From Pseudomonas sp. FP1742 (GTDB lineage: Bacteria > Pseudomonadota > Gammaproteobacteria > Pseudomonadales > Pseudomonadaceae), in the NCBI RefSeq assembly GCF_030687145.1, contig NZ_CP117460.1, positions 4,092,001-4,156,000 of the forward strand: DNA of 64,000 nt. Direction: 5' to 3'. Shown here piece after piece: positions 34,372-43,223 of the stretch; the stretch's first letter is position 1, and each line of letters opens with the position of its first letter. The notes under the pieces were generated by a model. It saw nothing but the letters and a program-made list of their open reading frames with translations, ran no database searches and was not told the DNA's origin. A program made the translations under genes and the position numbers.

Positions 34372-35820
34372 TTAAAGCCTGTGGCTACCCAATGCCTGGT
34401 ACCGCTGCGGCGACGCCTTGCGAAGTCGAGCCGCCAGGAACACGCCACCCAGCAGGGCCGCGGGAATGATCGCGCAGAGACTGTATGACAAGGCCAGGCT
34501 GGCGCCCGTCAGTACATCGAAATGCACCACCGCGAGTACCAGAACCGCCAATAGGGCAACGCAAGAGAAACCGGGGAAAATCCGCCCACGCCAGATCCCC
34601 ACCTTGAGTTCGGGGTGACGCCGGAAAAAGAAGATTACCGCTGCGGAAGTGAGCGCCATCAACAAAATCACGCACAGCGTGGCCAAGTTGGACAGCCAGG
34701 CAAACAGCTGCAGGATCGGATCGGCATCCATGGCGGCGAAAATCAGTACCACCACCGCCGAGATAAGGCTCTGCAACGCCGACCCCATATGAGGACTCTG
34801 GTGCACGCGATGGGTAGTACCCAAGCGGTGCGGCAACAGGCCGTCACGCCCAATCGCGTAGAAGTAACGGGCCGCGGCGTTATGAAACGCCAGCAGGCCG
34901 GCATAGATACTGACCATGAACAGCACCCGGATAATCTGAGTCAGCCAGGGGCCGACAAAGTGGTCGGACATGCCGTAGATAAACGTCGTCGGGTCCTGCA
35001 AGGCCTGCAGCATCGGCACGATCTTGTCCGCCCCCACGCCCACCACCATCGACCATACCGACAGCGCGTAGAACCCGCCGATCAGCAACACCGAGCAGTA
35101 GGTGGCAATCGGGATAGTACGCTGCGGGTTCTTGGCCTCTTCGCCGTAAATAGTCGTCGCCTCGAAGCCGATAAATGCCGCGAAGCAGAACAGCAAGCCG
35201 ATTGACGGTGTGCCGCTGAACACATGACTGCGATCAAACGCATCAAGGTTGATGCCGCTGTCGCCGCCGGATTTGAGGATGGAAAAATCCAGGATCAGGA
35301 TCGCCAGGTACTCGGCGATCACCATCACCGACAGTAGCCGCGCCGACAGGTCGATCTTGCGATACCCCAGAATCGCAATGCTTGCCATCGCCATCAGCGA
35401 GTAACACCACCACGGCAGCACCAGTGCGAACATGCTTTCCATGGTGCCACTGACCACCCCGCCGAACATGCCATATAACCCGACCTGAAGAATGTTATAG
35501 GCAAACATCGCCAACACCCCGGCCGCCCCGCCTGCCAGGCCACCCAAACCACGGGAGGTGAACGCATAAAAACCGCCGGCATTGGTCAGGTGCCGGGACA
35601 TGGTGGTGTAACCCACCGAGAACGCGAGCAGCACCAGCAACGCCAGGATCAGCAACGCCGGCGTGCCGGCACCGTTACCCAGCATGATGCCAATCGGGAA
35701 ACCACCGGCGATCACACTTAAAGGGCTCGCCGCCGACACCACGAAAAAGATGATGAAACCAATACCCAGGGCACCACGCTTCAACTCCGTCGAACCGTTG
35801 ATCGGGATAGATACGCTCAT
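34372..35820 (-). CDS. APC-family amino acid/amine permease (paralogue 2)
   Basis: This is 482 residues, exactly the length of the permease at 28893-30341 and alignable end to end without gaps. Differences cluster at the C-terminus and in scattered conservative positions. Bases 35477-35655 are identical to the corresponding 179 bases of the first gene, including silent positions, pointing to recent gene conversion or duplication. The cytoplasmic and TM features are as described for the first copy. Its own IclR regulator (36010) and AraC regulator (36812) lie just upstream, so it is probably tuned to a different but related substrate. Confidence 0.9.
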   Translation of the reverse strand: MSVSIPINGSTELKRGALGIGFIIFFVVSAASPLSVIAGGFPIGIMLGNGAGTPALLILALLVLLAFSVGYTTMSRHLTNAGGFYAFTSRGLGGLAGGAAGVLAMFAYNILQVGLYGMFGGVVSGTMESMFALVLPWWCYSLMAMASIAILGYRKIDLSARLLSVMVIAEYLAILILDFSILKSGGDSGINLDAFDRSHVFSGTPSIGLLFCFAAFIGFEATTIYGEEAKNPQRTIPIATYCSVLLIGGFYALSVWSMVVGVGADKIVPMLQALQDPTTFIYGMSDHFVGPWLTQIIRVLFMVSIYAGLLAFHNAAARYFYAIGRDGLLPHRLGTTHRVHQSPHMGSALQSLISAVVVLIFAAMDADPILQLFAWLSNLATLCVILLMALTSAAVIFFFRRHPELKVGIWRGRIFPGFSCVALLAVLVLAVVHFDVLTGASLALSYSLCAIIPAALLGGVFLAARLRKASPQRYQALGSHRL

Positions 35821-35964
35821 GTTCTTGACCTTATTGTATGAGGCAGTCGCTGTAGGATCGGTGCAGCAAGCCGTTCACCGTCACCGATATAGCTTGTCGT
35901 TGCTGTCGCACGCTGGATTCGATCCTATGCCTCACCGTGAACGTCCCGGTATCCCAAATCGGTA
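35821..35964 (-). promoter_or_regulatory. conserved leader and promoter motifs of APC permease 2
   Basis: Bases 35821-35853 match the leader of permease 1 at 32 of 33 positions. TCGATCCTATGCC (35919-35931) and ATCCCAAATCGGTA (35951-35964) repeat the same two motifs at the same 32-base offset as at the first permease. Sequence between the leader and the motifs is diverged, so the conserved blocks are likely under selection. Confidence 0.55.
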
Positions 35965-36009
35965 ACCTGTTACCCCATCACCTGAACAGCGCCATCCGCC
36001 AGCCTGACC

Positions 36010-36750
36010 TCACTGCGAAGCGAGACGCGCCGTCAGTTCCGACGCCGCGCCGGTCACCAGGTCGCACAGATAGCCTTGCTGAAACGCACCGAACCGCTCA
36101 CTGCGCCCCACCAGGGTCATGCTCCCGAGGACGCGCTGCTTTTCGTCGAAGATCGGCGCCGCGACGCCACTGCGTCCCGGGTGCAGCTCGCTTTCGCTGA
36201 TGCAGTAGCCCTGTTTGCGGATGGCGAGCAGGCTCTTGATGAACGGTTTCCACTCCAGCCCCAGATGCTGCAATTCGGATGGGTTCACGTGCGTGTCGTA
36301 AACACGTCGGATTTGGCGCGGTAGCAGATAAGCCAGTACGACCCGGGAGGTCGCGCTGTGGAAAAGATCGATCGACCGCCCCCTGCCGCTACCGACCGGT
36401 CCAGCATCGGAGCCACGATGGATCAGCACGTTGACCACGGAGTCGCCATGCCACTCGCTGACCAGCGCGTCCAGGCCGGTGTCGACGACCAGGTTGTCGA
36501 CCAGGTCCCGGCTGCATGCCAACAACGGATCGTAGTTCGTCATCAGATGCTCCAGCGTGACGATTCGCGGGCCGAGCGCGTAACCGCGCGGCAATCGCTT
36601 CAAAAAGCCCGCGTCGCCAAGTTCGCGCAGATAACGATAGGCGGTGGCGGACGTGTAGCCGAGCTCCCGGCAAATGATGTCCACATCGATGACCGGTTGT
36701 TCCGGGCGAAACAGGTCGAAGACCATGAGCAGACGGCGCAGGCTATTCAT
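36010..36750 (-). CDS. IclR-family transcriptional regulator (paralogue)
   Basis: The protein has 246 residues. Its N-terminal HTH starts MNSLRRLLMVFDLF and continues CRELGYTSATAYRYLREL. The effector domain contains the conserved GRSGVAAPIFDE. It shares organisation and many residues with the IclR protein at 25233-25991 (PRI/V.., MxxYDPLLA, GYCxSxxEL). It lies between the second permease and an AraC regulator on the same strand. Likely targets are the second permease, the aminotransferase/ALDH genes at 38000, or both. Confidence 0.9.
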   Translation of the reverse strand: MNSLRRLLMVFDLFRPEQPVIDVDIICRELGYTSATAYRYLRELGDAGFLKRLPRGYALGPRIVTLEHLMTNYDPLLACSRDLVDNLVVDTGLDALVSEWHGDSVVNVLIHRGSDAGPVGSGRGRSIDLFHSATSRVVLAYLLPRQIRRVYDTHVNPSELQHLGLEWKPFIKSLLAIRKQGYCISESELHPGRSGVAAPIFDEKQRVLGSMTLVGRSERFGAFQQGYLCDLVTGAASELTARLASQ

Positions 36751-36811
36751 CTTTCTCTACATCCTTGTGAAGCCAACGGTCACCCCCACACTGCTTTCAG
36801 CGGGCGGGTGT

Positions 36812-37786
36812 TCAGGCATGAGCGCAACCGGTGATGGCAGCGCGGGGGGTATGGGACGGCAACTCTGCGAACAGCTCCTGGTACTCCGCCGCAAAATGGC
36901 TGAGGTGAAAGAAGCCCCATTGGGCAGCGGCGTCGCCGATCGAGAGATGCGACGCGCGGGTGGACATCAAGGTCCGGCGTACACCGTTGAGCCTCACAGA
37001 GCGCAAGTAATTCAGCGGCGTCGTCTCGGCAACCGAGCGAAAGCTGTTCTGCACGGTACGCCGACTGACCTGAAGTCGCTGGCACAACTCGATCACGCTG
37101 GGCACGTCGATCATCTCCGCGGTCGCCAGACGGTGGCATTTCTCGACAATGAAGCTACGCGTGGAGCTTGCGGAGCGTTGTTGCTTGTCGCAAGCCGGGT
37201 CGGTCATGAGTTGCAGCAATTCGCCGAGCATCGCCTGTTCCAGCGCCAGCTCCCGCTCCCGATCTCGCGTGCTGTCGAGTTCTTCGTACACCAGGGCCTG
37301 GGAGAACATCGCCAGCAATCGGCGACGAGCGTCTGCAAAGCGCGGCGTGGAAACCCTGATCACCGGCTGACGCAGCAACAGGCTGACCTCCTTCGCCGAA
37401 GCCGTTTGCGCCAACGCCTGCTCGAACAATTCACGTTCGAAGGTGATGGACAGCAGCTCCATGCCCATCGGCATATGGAACATGAACTCCTCGCCACCGT
37501 GAAGAAAGAACAGGCTGCTATCGTCCGCCTCCCGTCCCTGCATCCGTATCGAACCCGGGGTGGTGATCGGCACGGCAAAGCACATCTTGCCTCGGGGAGC
37601 CACGCCGTGCTGCACGACACGCTGGTTGATCTGCTCGAGAAAGACGTGGACACCCGCCGTCGACAACTGCATCAGCGAACTCTCAGTCGAGCCTGCCGTT
37701 AGCTGACTGTAGTCCTGGCTCCACTCCTGGACGGTGGCCGCATGGACATGGACGTCTCTGAAACGGCTGATAGTCTGATTTTTCAT
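36812..37786 (-). CDS. AraC-family regulator (EutR-like, paralogue)
   Basis: This 324-residue protein has an N-terminal sensor followed by a double HTH with SVIELCQRLQVSRRTVQNSF and GFFHLSHFAAEYQELFAELP. It matches the regulator at 15521-16462 in layout and in both HTH motifs, so the pair arose by duplication. The start at MKNQTISR was chosen because the region upstream to 37891 is A/T-rich promoter-like DNA. It is divergent from the aminotransferase gene at 38000, its most probable target. Confidence 0.9.
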   Translation of the reverse strand: MKNQTISRFRDVHVHAATVQEWSQDYSQLTAGSTESSLMQLSTAGVHVFLEQINQRVVQHGVAPRGKMCFAVPITTPGSIRMQGREADDSSLFFLHGGEEFMFHMPMGMELLSITFERELFEQALAQTASAKEVSLLLRQPVIRVSTPRFADARRRLLAMFSQALVYEELDSTRDRERELALEQAMLGELLQLMTDPACDKQQRSASSTRSFIVEKCHRLATAEMIDVPSVIELCQRLQVSRRTVQNSFRSVAETTPLNYLRSVRLNGVRRTLMSTRASHLSIGDAAAQWGFFHLSHFAAEYQELFAELPSHTPRAAITGCAHA

Positions 37787-37999
37787 GATGTCGAAAGCCT
37801 CAGCAATATTCTTGTTTTTAGATCGCCTTCCTATGCGATATTCGCACATAGTGAGAATTTTGCACAATTCTTTATGGAATTTTAAATTCATTGGACAGTG
37901 CGCTCAGGACGGTCCACTCATATGCCAATTCGGGCTACCGGCCACAGACACGCCACGGAGATGATCAGCACACTTAAATCGATATCCAGAGAGAACGTC

Positions 38000-39376
38000 A
38001 TGAGTGAAGCCAAACTTGAATCCCTCCACTTCGCGGATGCCCCGCGAATTACCTCCAGCGCACTTCCCGGCCCCAAAACCAGCGAGGCCCTGGCGTTGTC
38101 GGCGCGTACCGAGTCGATGGCGCGCGGCGGCGGACGCATGCCCGTGGCGATGGACCGTGCCTTCGGCGCTACCTTCAAGGACCCCGATGGCAACATTTAC
38201 ATCGACCTGTCCGCCGGCGTGGGCGTCAGCAGCGTAGGCCGCTGCCACCCGAAGGTGGTGCAGGCGATCCGCGAACAGTCCGAAGTGCTGATGCATGCCC
38301 TGGAAGTCAACAGCACCCGGCGCACCGAACTGGCGGCCAAGCTCTCCGAGATCGCGCCCGACGGCTTGCGTGGCGACTGCATCACCTTCTTCACGCAAAG
38401 CGGCAGCGATGCGCTTGAAGCAGCCATCAAGTTCGCCAAGCGCATTACCGGGCGGCACCAGATCATCGCCTTTCATGGAGGCTACCACGGCGTGTGGAAC
38501 GCCTCGGGTTCCCTGACGACAGGTACGGCCTACCGCAAGGGTTACGGAGCCCAGATGGGCGGGGTGATTCACGCCCCCTACCCTTACGCCTACCGTTTCC
38601 CTTTCGACACCACTCACAAAAGCGCCGAGCAGATCGCCGGCGAGTACGTGGACTACCTGTTGAACACCCCCTACACCGCCGCCGATGACGTGGCTGCCGT
38701 TATCGTGGAGCCGGTGCAGGGCGAAGGCGGCTACGTGCCTCCTTCACCAGAATTCCTGCAGCTGTTGCGCAAAGCATGCGACCGTAGCGGCACGCTGCTG
38801 ATCGTCGATGAAGTGCAATCCGGCGCAGGGCGCACCGGCAAGATGTGGGCGGTCGAGCACTCGGGCGTGAAGCCGGACATGCTCACATTCGGCAAAGGCA
38901 TCGGCAGCGACCTGCCAATGGCGGGCCTGATCATGCGTTCGGACCTGGCGGCCGCGATTCCTGACGGATCGATGCCCAACACCTTTGCCGCCAACTCGTT
39001 GTCCGCGGCAGTGGCGCTGACCAACATCAGCATCCTGCAGGACCCGGAGCTCGATCTGCTCAACCGTGCGCACACGCTGGGGTTGGAGGCGCAGGAACGT
39101 ATCCGTGGCTTCAACAGCCCGTTCGTCGCTGAAGTCCGCGGCCGCGGCCTGATGATCGGTATCGAACTGGTTGAAGACCCTGCCACCAAGGCTCCCCTGG
39201 CGCCCGAAAAAATCGGCCAGCTCATGGGCTACCTGCTGAACCACGGCGTGCTGATGATTCCCTGCGGTCGCTACAGCAACGTGATGCGAGTCATGCCGTC
39301 GCTGACGATCTCGCGCTCGCTGTTCTTCAAGGCACTGGACATCTTCGGCGATGCCTTGGCCTCCCTTGAGGCGTGA
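38000..39376 (+). CDS. class III (omega) aminotransferase, PLP-dependent
   Basis: This 458-residue aspartate aminotransferase-fold class III enzyme carries FFTQSGSDALEAAIKFAK (PLP phosphate region), IVDEVQSGAGRTG with the PLP-ring aspartate near residue 268, and TFGKGIGSDLPMAG with the Schiff-base lysine near residue 300. It moves an amino group from an omega-amine such as a diamine, 4-aminobutyrate or a beta-amino acid to a 2-oxoacid. The start at MSEAKLE fits family length. An aldehyde dehydrogenase follows by 21 bases; together they would turn an amine into an aldehyde and then an acid. Control by the divergent AraC is likely. Confidence 0.93.
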   Translation: MSEAKLESLHFADAPRITSSALPGPKTSEALALSARTESMARGGGRMPVAMDRAFGATFKDPDGNIYIDLSAGVGVSSVGRCHPKVVQAIREQSEVLMHALEVNSTRRTELAAKLSEIAPDGLRGDCITFFTQSGSDALEAAIKFAKRITGRHQIIAFHGGYHGVWNASGSLTTGTAYRKGYGAQMGGVIHAPYPYAYRFPFDTTHKSAEQIAGEYVDYLLNTPYTAADDVAAVIVEPVQGEGGYVPPSPEFLQLLRKACDRSGTLLIVDEVQSGAGRTGKMWAVEHSGVKPDMLTFGKGIGSDLPMAGLIMRSDLAAAIPDGSMPNTFAANSLSAAVALTNISILQDPELDLLNRAHTLGLEAQERIRGFNSPFVAEVRGRGLMIGIELVEDPATKAPLAPEKIGQLMGYLLNHGVLMIPCGRYSNVMRVMPSLTISRSLFFKALDIFGDALASLEA

Positions 39377-39397
39377 CCCGACCACTCCACATCACTC

Positions 39398-40864
39398 ATG
39401 GATCCCAAAATGACTGAGCACTTGAATCACTTCATCGGAGGTGCGTCCTTCGAAGCCTCCGACGGCCGTCGTATAAACCTCGTCAACCCCGTGACAGAAC
39501 AGGTTTACGGCAGCTCCGCACAGGGCACGACTGAGGACGTGGACCGCGCAGTGGCGGCCGCGCATCGCCAACTTGAGGGTGGCGCCTGGAGCCAGCTCGA
39601 CGGCGCCCAGCGCGGTCAATTGCTATCGAAACTCGCTGACCTGGTTGAGCGCGACACCGAACTGCTGGCCGACATGGATGCCAACGCCATCGGTCGCTCA
39701 CCCATCGAACCGCGCCGGATGGACTTGCCCAACGCGATCGCCAACCTGCGTGCCGCCGCCGGCTGGGCCAACCAGCTTGAGGGGCGCACCATTCCCACCG
39801 GTGGCTACTTCGGCACCAAGACCCTTTCGTACACGGTGCGTGAGCCAGTGGGTGTGGTCGGCGCCATCGTTCCCTGGAATTCGCCGTTGATGATCACCGT
39901 CTGGAAGCTCGCCGCTTTGCTGGCGGCAGGCTGCACCGTGGTCATCAAACCTTCGGAAGAGACGCCGCAGTCTGCCCTGCACCTGGCGGTGCTGGCTCAG
40001 GAAGCGGGCTTTCCTGACGGCGTGATCAACGTGGTCACCGGCTACGGCAATGAGGTGGGTCGCGCCTTGTGCGAACACCCGCTCGTTGCCAAGATCAGCT
40101 TCACCGGCAGCCCCGAGGCCGGACGCGAAATCCAGCGCACCGCCGGTGTGCTGTTCAAGCGCGTGGCATTGGAGTTGGGCGGCAAGAGCCCCCAGATTGT
40201 CTTCGACGATGCCTCTTTCGAAGACGCGCTGCGCGGGTGTGCGCTCGGCCTGTTCGCCAACCAGGGCCAGGTCTGTGCGGCCGGCTCGCGCATCCTGGTG
40301 CACCGCAGCATTGCGGATCGCTTCGGCGCAGCGCTGGCCGATGCCGCAGAGGCAGTCAACGTGGGCGACCCTCGCCAGCCCGGTGTACAGATGGGACCGG
40401 TGGCCAAGAAAGCACAATTCGATCGCGTTAACCGATACATCCAACTGGGTATCGACCAAGGCGCCTCGCTACTGGCCGGCGGGGTATCGACGCCTGAACG
40501 GGGCTGGTTTGTCCGGCCGACGATCTTCACCAACGCGAACAACGCCATGGCGATCGCCCAAGACGAAATCTTCGGGCCCGTCGGCACGCTGATCACGTTC
40601 GACAGCGAAGAGGAAGCTATCGCACTGGCCAACGACTCCTCCTACGGCCTGGCGGCCACGGTCTGGACGACCGACCTGGTGCGAGCGCACCGCGTAGCCG
40701 CTGCGGTGAAGGCCGGTGCCGTGGGTATCAACTGCTGGAGCCCGCTGGACGCCAACCTGCCTTGGGGCGGCGTAAAGACCAGCGGTATCGGCCGTGAAGG
40801 CGGGTTTGCCGGCGCGGTGGCCTACACCGAGGAGAAAGTCATCACCGTGCTGCTACCTTCCTGA
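39398..40864 (+). CDS. aldehyde dehydrogenase
   Basis: The protein has 488 residues. Nucleotide-binding segment VPWNSPLM, catalytic Glu in ALELGGKSPQ near residue 260 and catalytic Cys in NQGQVCAAGSR near residue 294 are all in place. The ending KTSGIGREGG is typical of the betaine/amino-aldehyde group. The start at MDPKMTE lies 21 bases past the aminotransferase stop, and the two are almost certainly cotranscribed. It should oxidise the aldehyde made by that transaminase. It resembles the enzyme at 21941 more than the one at 27370 by its LELGGKSP signature. Confidence 0.92.
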   Translation: MDPKMTEHLNHFIGGASFEASDGRRINLVNPVTEQVYGSSAQGTTEDVDRAVAAAHRQLEGGAWSQLDGAQRGQLLSKLADLVERDTELLADMDANAIGRSPIEPRRMDLPNAIANLRAAAGWANQLEGRTIPTGGYFGTKTLSYTVREPVGVVGAIVPWNSPLMITVWKLAALLAAGCTVVIKPSEETPQSALHLAVLAQEAGFPDGVINVVTGYGNEVGRALCEHPLVAKISFTGSPEAGREIQRTAGVLFKRVALELGGKSPQIVFDDASFEDALRGCALGLFANQGQVCAAGSRILVHRSIADRFGAALADAAEAVNVGDPRQPGVQMGPVAKKAQFDRVNRYIQLGIDQGASLLAGGVSTPERGWFVRPTIFTNANNAMAIAQDEIFGPVGTLITFDSEEEAIALANDSSYGLAATVWTTDLVRAHRVAAAVKAGAVGINCWSPLDANLPWGGVKTSGIGREGGFAGAVAYTEEKVITVLLPS

Positions 40865-40969
40865 GCACGATCCCTGTCCTGACCGAATAACCCTCCGGCC
40901 CCTGTGCCGCGAGGGTTACCGTTCAAAAGTGCATCCCTGATGCCGTTGATAATCAATGGAGAGACTGCG

Positions 40970-41533
40970 ATGAACCCGATAGATCAACAAACAACCGATC
41001 GGTATCCGACGTCCCTGCGAATCTTGCACTGGGTGCGCGCCGCACTCATCGCAGGCCTCCTCTGGGCAGGCTGGCATATGACCGGTCTGAATGACGAAGT
41101 GGCGAGCAAGTACGAGCTCTATTACCCGTGGCACAAATCCTTTGGGCTGTTGGTGTTTCTGGTTGTCCTGACTCAGATCGCCCTGCGTTTTCGGACCCCC
41201 GTGCTTCCGCAGCCGCTGGAAACGCTGGCGAGCTATGAAAGGTTCCTGTCAAGGCTTACGCAGCGTGTCATGTATGCGCTCGTCGTGATCGTGCCGTTGA
41301 TGGGGTACTCAATGTCGAGCACCTACACGATGAGCGACGGGGTGTTCTTTTTTGGGGTCAACCTGCCAGAGCTCCTTCCGAAAAATGACAATTGGTTCGT
41401 CGTCTTCCAATGGCTGCACAAAGTGCTTGCCTACACACTGCTTGGACTGATCCTGCTGCATGTCGTGGGCGCTTTGAAACACCGGTTTTTCGACCGCGAC
41501 CCTCGTAACGATGTCCTGCGCCGCATGCTGTGA
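40970..41533 (+). CDS. cytochrome b561-type membrane protein
   Basis: The protein has 187 residues and four helices. Histidines at RILHW, AGWHM, WHKSFG and the paired WLHKVLAY and LLHVVGALKH are the haem b ligands of the YodB/cytochrome b561 family, which passes electrons between quinones and periplasmic partners. GGAGAG lies about 6 bases before the ATG. It stands 105 bases after the aldehyde dehydrogenase on the same strand and is followed by two strong hairpins, so it may end the aminotransferase transcript or be separate. A direct part in the amine pathway is uncertain. Confidence 0.9.
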   Translation: MNPIDQQTTDRYPTSLRILHWVRAALIAGLLWAGWHMTGLNDEVASKYELYYPWHKSFGLLVFLVVLTQIALRFRTPVLPQPLETLASYERFLSRLTQRVMYALVVIVPLMGYSMSSTYTMSDGVFFFGVNLPELLPKNDNWFVVFQWLHKVLAYTLLGLILLHVVGALKHRFFDRDPRNDVLRRML

Positions 41534-41538
41534 CTGGG

Positions 41539-41569
41539 TGAGGCGTTGACGCAAGACGTCAACGCCTCA
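41539..41569 (+). terminator. hairpin after cytochrome b561 gene
   Basis: TGAGGCGTTGACG and CGTCAACGCCTCA form a perfect 13-bp stem with a CAAGA loop, beginning six bases after the stop codon. There is no T-run, but the stem is very stable. Confidence 0.7.
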
Positions 41570-41583
41570 TGGGTTGGACCGGA

Positions 41584-41599
41584 GGGGCCCGAAGGCCCC
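41584..41599. terminator. second hairpin, GGGGCC-CGAA-GGCCCC
   Basis: A compact G/C stem of six pairs with a four-base loop lies in the same convergent gap. It may serve the porin gene arriving from the other side. Confidence 0.5.
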
Positions 41600-41648
41600 T
41601 GGTCAAAATACCTGCAACAGACTCAGTCATTACGGGAAGAGCGGCGGC

Positions 41649-42986
41649 TTAGAAAGCCACCCATACGATGAACTGGAAGTAAGTGTTCGTTGATGCGCTC
41701 CCGCTCTGCAAACCACCATCCCCGAGCCACTTTTCGGGCTTGTAAAAGCCGACCAGAGGCGAGAGTGTGACGTTATCCGTCACCATCCAATCCAGAAAAA
41801 GGTCGACCTCACGTGCAGCGAAGTCCTGCTCATGCGTACGGGAAAGCTGGTGGTAATTGAAGGCCATTGCGTTAAGGGTCAATTTATCGGTCGGCTTGAC
41901 AGAGAGGAGCACGTCGTTGATCGCCATGTTCGAGGTCACTGAACCTGCGTAATTGGCGGCGACTTCACCCTGGTAGCGCTTGCGAAAACCTCCCTGGAAC
42001 AGAAAGTCGTAACCTTCGGAATAGCGCGAATATCGATAGCTCACCGTCGGTTGCCATTGGGTGTCGGCAAAGGTGTAGCCCGCTTCGAAGAACATCGCCC
42101 GCTGTGAGCCCGAGCGTTTTTCCTGACGTGCCACCTCGAACGCAAAGTCGGCATTCTCGATCCCGGCATTGCCCTGCCCACGAATGCTGTAGACGTTCAT
42201 GCCCTTGCGCTCAAGCCGATCACCAAAGGCATATCGCTCATCAACATCCAGGCCGTGCACGTACGTCGAACCGATCGAGCCGACGGGCGTCGTGTAGTCG
42301 AGGGTGGCGGCAGCCACTTCGGTCTTCGACTGCCCGGGGTTATCGGATTTGAGCCATATCAGGCTACCGTGCAGGCCCTCCTGACCACCCAGTTTCAAGA
42401 CTGCCGTATTCCCGAACGCCAACCGCGGGCCAAGGTAAAAGGCGCCACCGCGATTGAACCGGCCATCCCTTACACCCTCGATAGGGTTGAAGGCCTTCCC
42501 GGGGGCGAACCCGTCATCGGTGATCAGGAAGCCGTCCACCGTAACGAGCTGGCGGCCAAAAGAGAAATCAACGCCGTCCTTGCCCAGTGCAGGAATCAGG
42601 TCACCTGACTTCCAGCCCAGGTAGGCGTCTTCCACAGCCGTTCTTCTTTCATCCCCGGCGGTGATCCCACCCGCATCCCCATCGCCAAATGATCCCGTAC
42701 TGATCCAGCTGAGTCCGCCATAGACGGAACCGGCATTGATCTTGTTTGTCGTGCCATTGAGACCGTACTTGGCGAAGCCTTCTTGCCACCGCATCCTGCC
42801 GGGCTCCCTCTCAGGGTCGCCGATGTAATTTTTCTCGCTGCCGAACCAGCCAAACGCCGCCGACAGGTCGGCGTTCAGGACGGTTCCGCCATCGTCTTCG
42901 TTGTAGAGCTGGTAGGCCTGTACCTGCGGCTCAAATGTACAGAGTGCGACCAGCGAAAGTAATGGGGCGTAACTGAGGGTGCGCAT
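41649..42986 (-). CDS. outer-membrane beta-barrel porin-like protein (paralogue 2)
   Basis: The protein has 445 residues. A signal peptide ending near QVQA precedes the mature start YQLYNEDDGG, which parallels YELYSDEG of the first paralogue. Beta-strand pattern, shared motifs (GGQEGLHGSLIWLKSDN, RKGMNVYSIRGQGNAGIEN, AGYTFADTQW) and terminal FIVWVAF mark a barrel protein. The start at MRTLSYAP follows a purine-rich stretch; the longer frame to 43115 adds non-secretory sequence. It probably supplies the second permease/aminotransferase module with substrate across the outer membrane. Confidence 0.88.
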   Translation of the reverse strand: MRTLSYAPLLSLVALCTFEPQVQAYQLYNEDDGGTVLNADLSAAFGWFGSEKNYIGDPEREPGRMRWQEGFAKYGLNGTTNKINAGSVYGGLSWISTGSFGDGDAGGITAGDERRTAVEDAYLGWKSGDLIPALGKDGVDFSFGRQLVTVDGFLITDDGFAPGKAFNPIEGVRDGRFNRGGAFYLGPRLAFGNTAVLKLGGQEGLHGSLIWLKSDNPGQSKTEVAAATLDYTTPVGSIGSTYVHGLDVDERYAFGDRLERKGMNVYSIRGQGNAGIENADFAFEVARQEKRSGSQRAMFFEAGYTFADTQWQPTVSYRYSRYSEGYDFLFQGGFRKRYQGEVAANYAGSVTSNMAINDVLLSVKPTDKLTLNAMAFNYHQLSRTHEQDFAAREVDLFLDWMVTDNVTLSPLVGFYKPEKWLGDGGLQSGSASTNTYFQFIVWVAF

Positions 42987-43191
42987 GACGTCTCTCCTGT
43001 TTTTATATTTATGAGGCGAGCCATGAGTGTTCCGGCTTGGGTCGCGCAAGCGGTAACCCAAATCAGCACTTTCAAGGGACTGGCCGCCCATCCCTTCGCG
43101 CGATACCTCCCCCACTGCAAAACATCCTCAGCGCCTTCAATAGTTGCCGTTTTGGGCTACGGCCTCTGAGCGCACTCCCCCTATGCTGGGC

Positions 43192-43210
43192 CCATAAGAA
43201 CCATAAGAAC
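43192..43210 (+). repeat. tandem 9-bp repeat CCATAAGAA x2 before the metal operon
   Basis: CCATAAGAA is repeated directly at 43192-43200 and 43201-43209, 14 bases before the first start codon of the 43224-52512 operon. This may be a leader element or a regulator site. No Zur- or Fur-type palindrome was seen here. Confidence 0.35.
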
Positions 43211-43223
43211 CGAGGCACCTGTC

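Noticed and set aside
43117..43223. Zur or Fur box before the metal operon
   Set aside because: I looked for the expected A/T-rich dyads and found only a tandem CCATAAGAA repeat, which does not fit either consensus.
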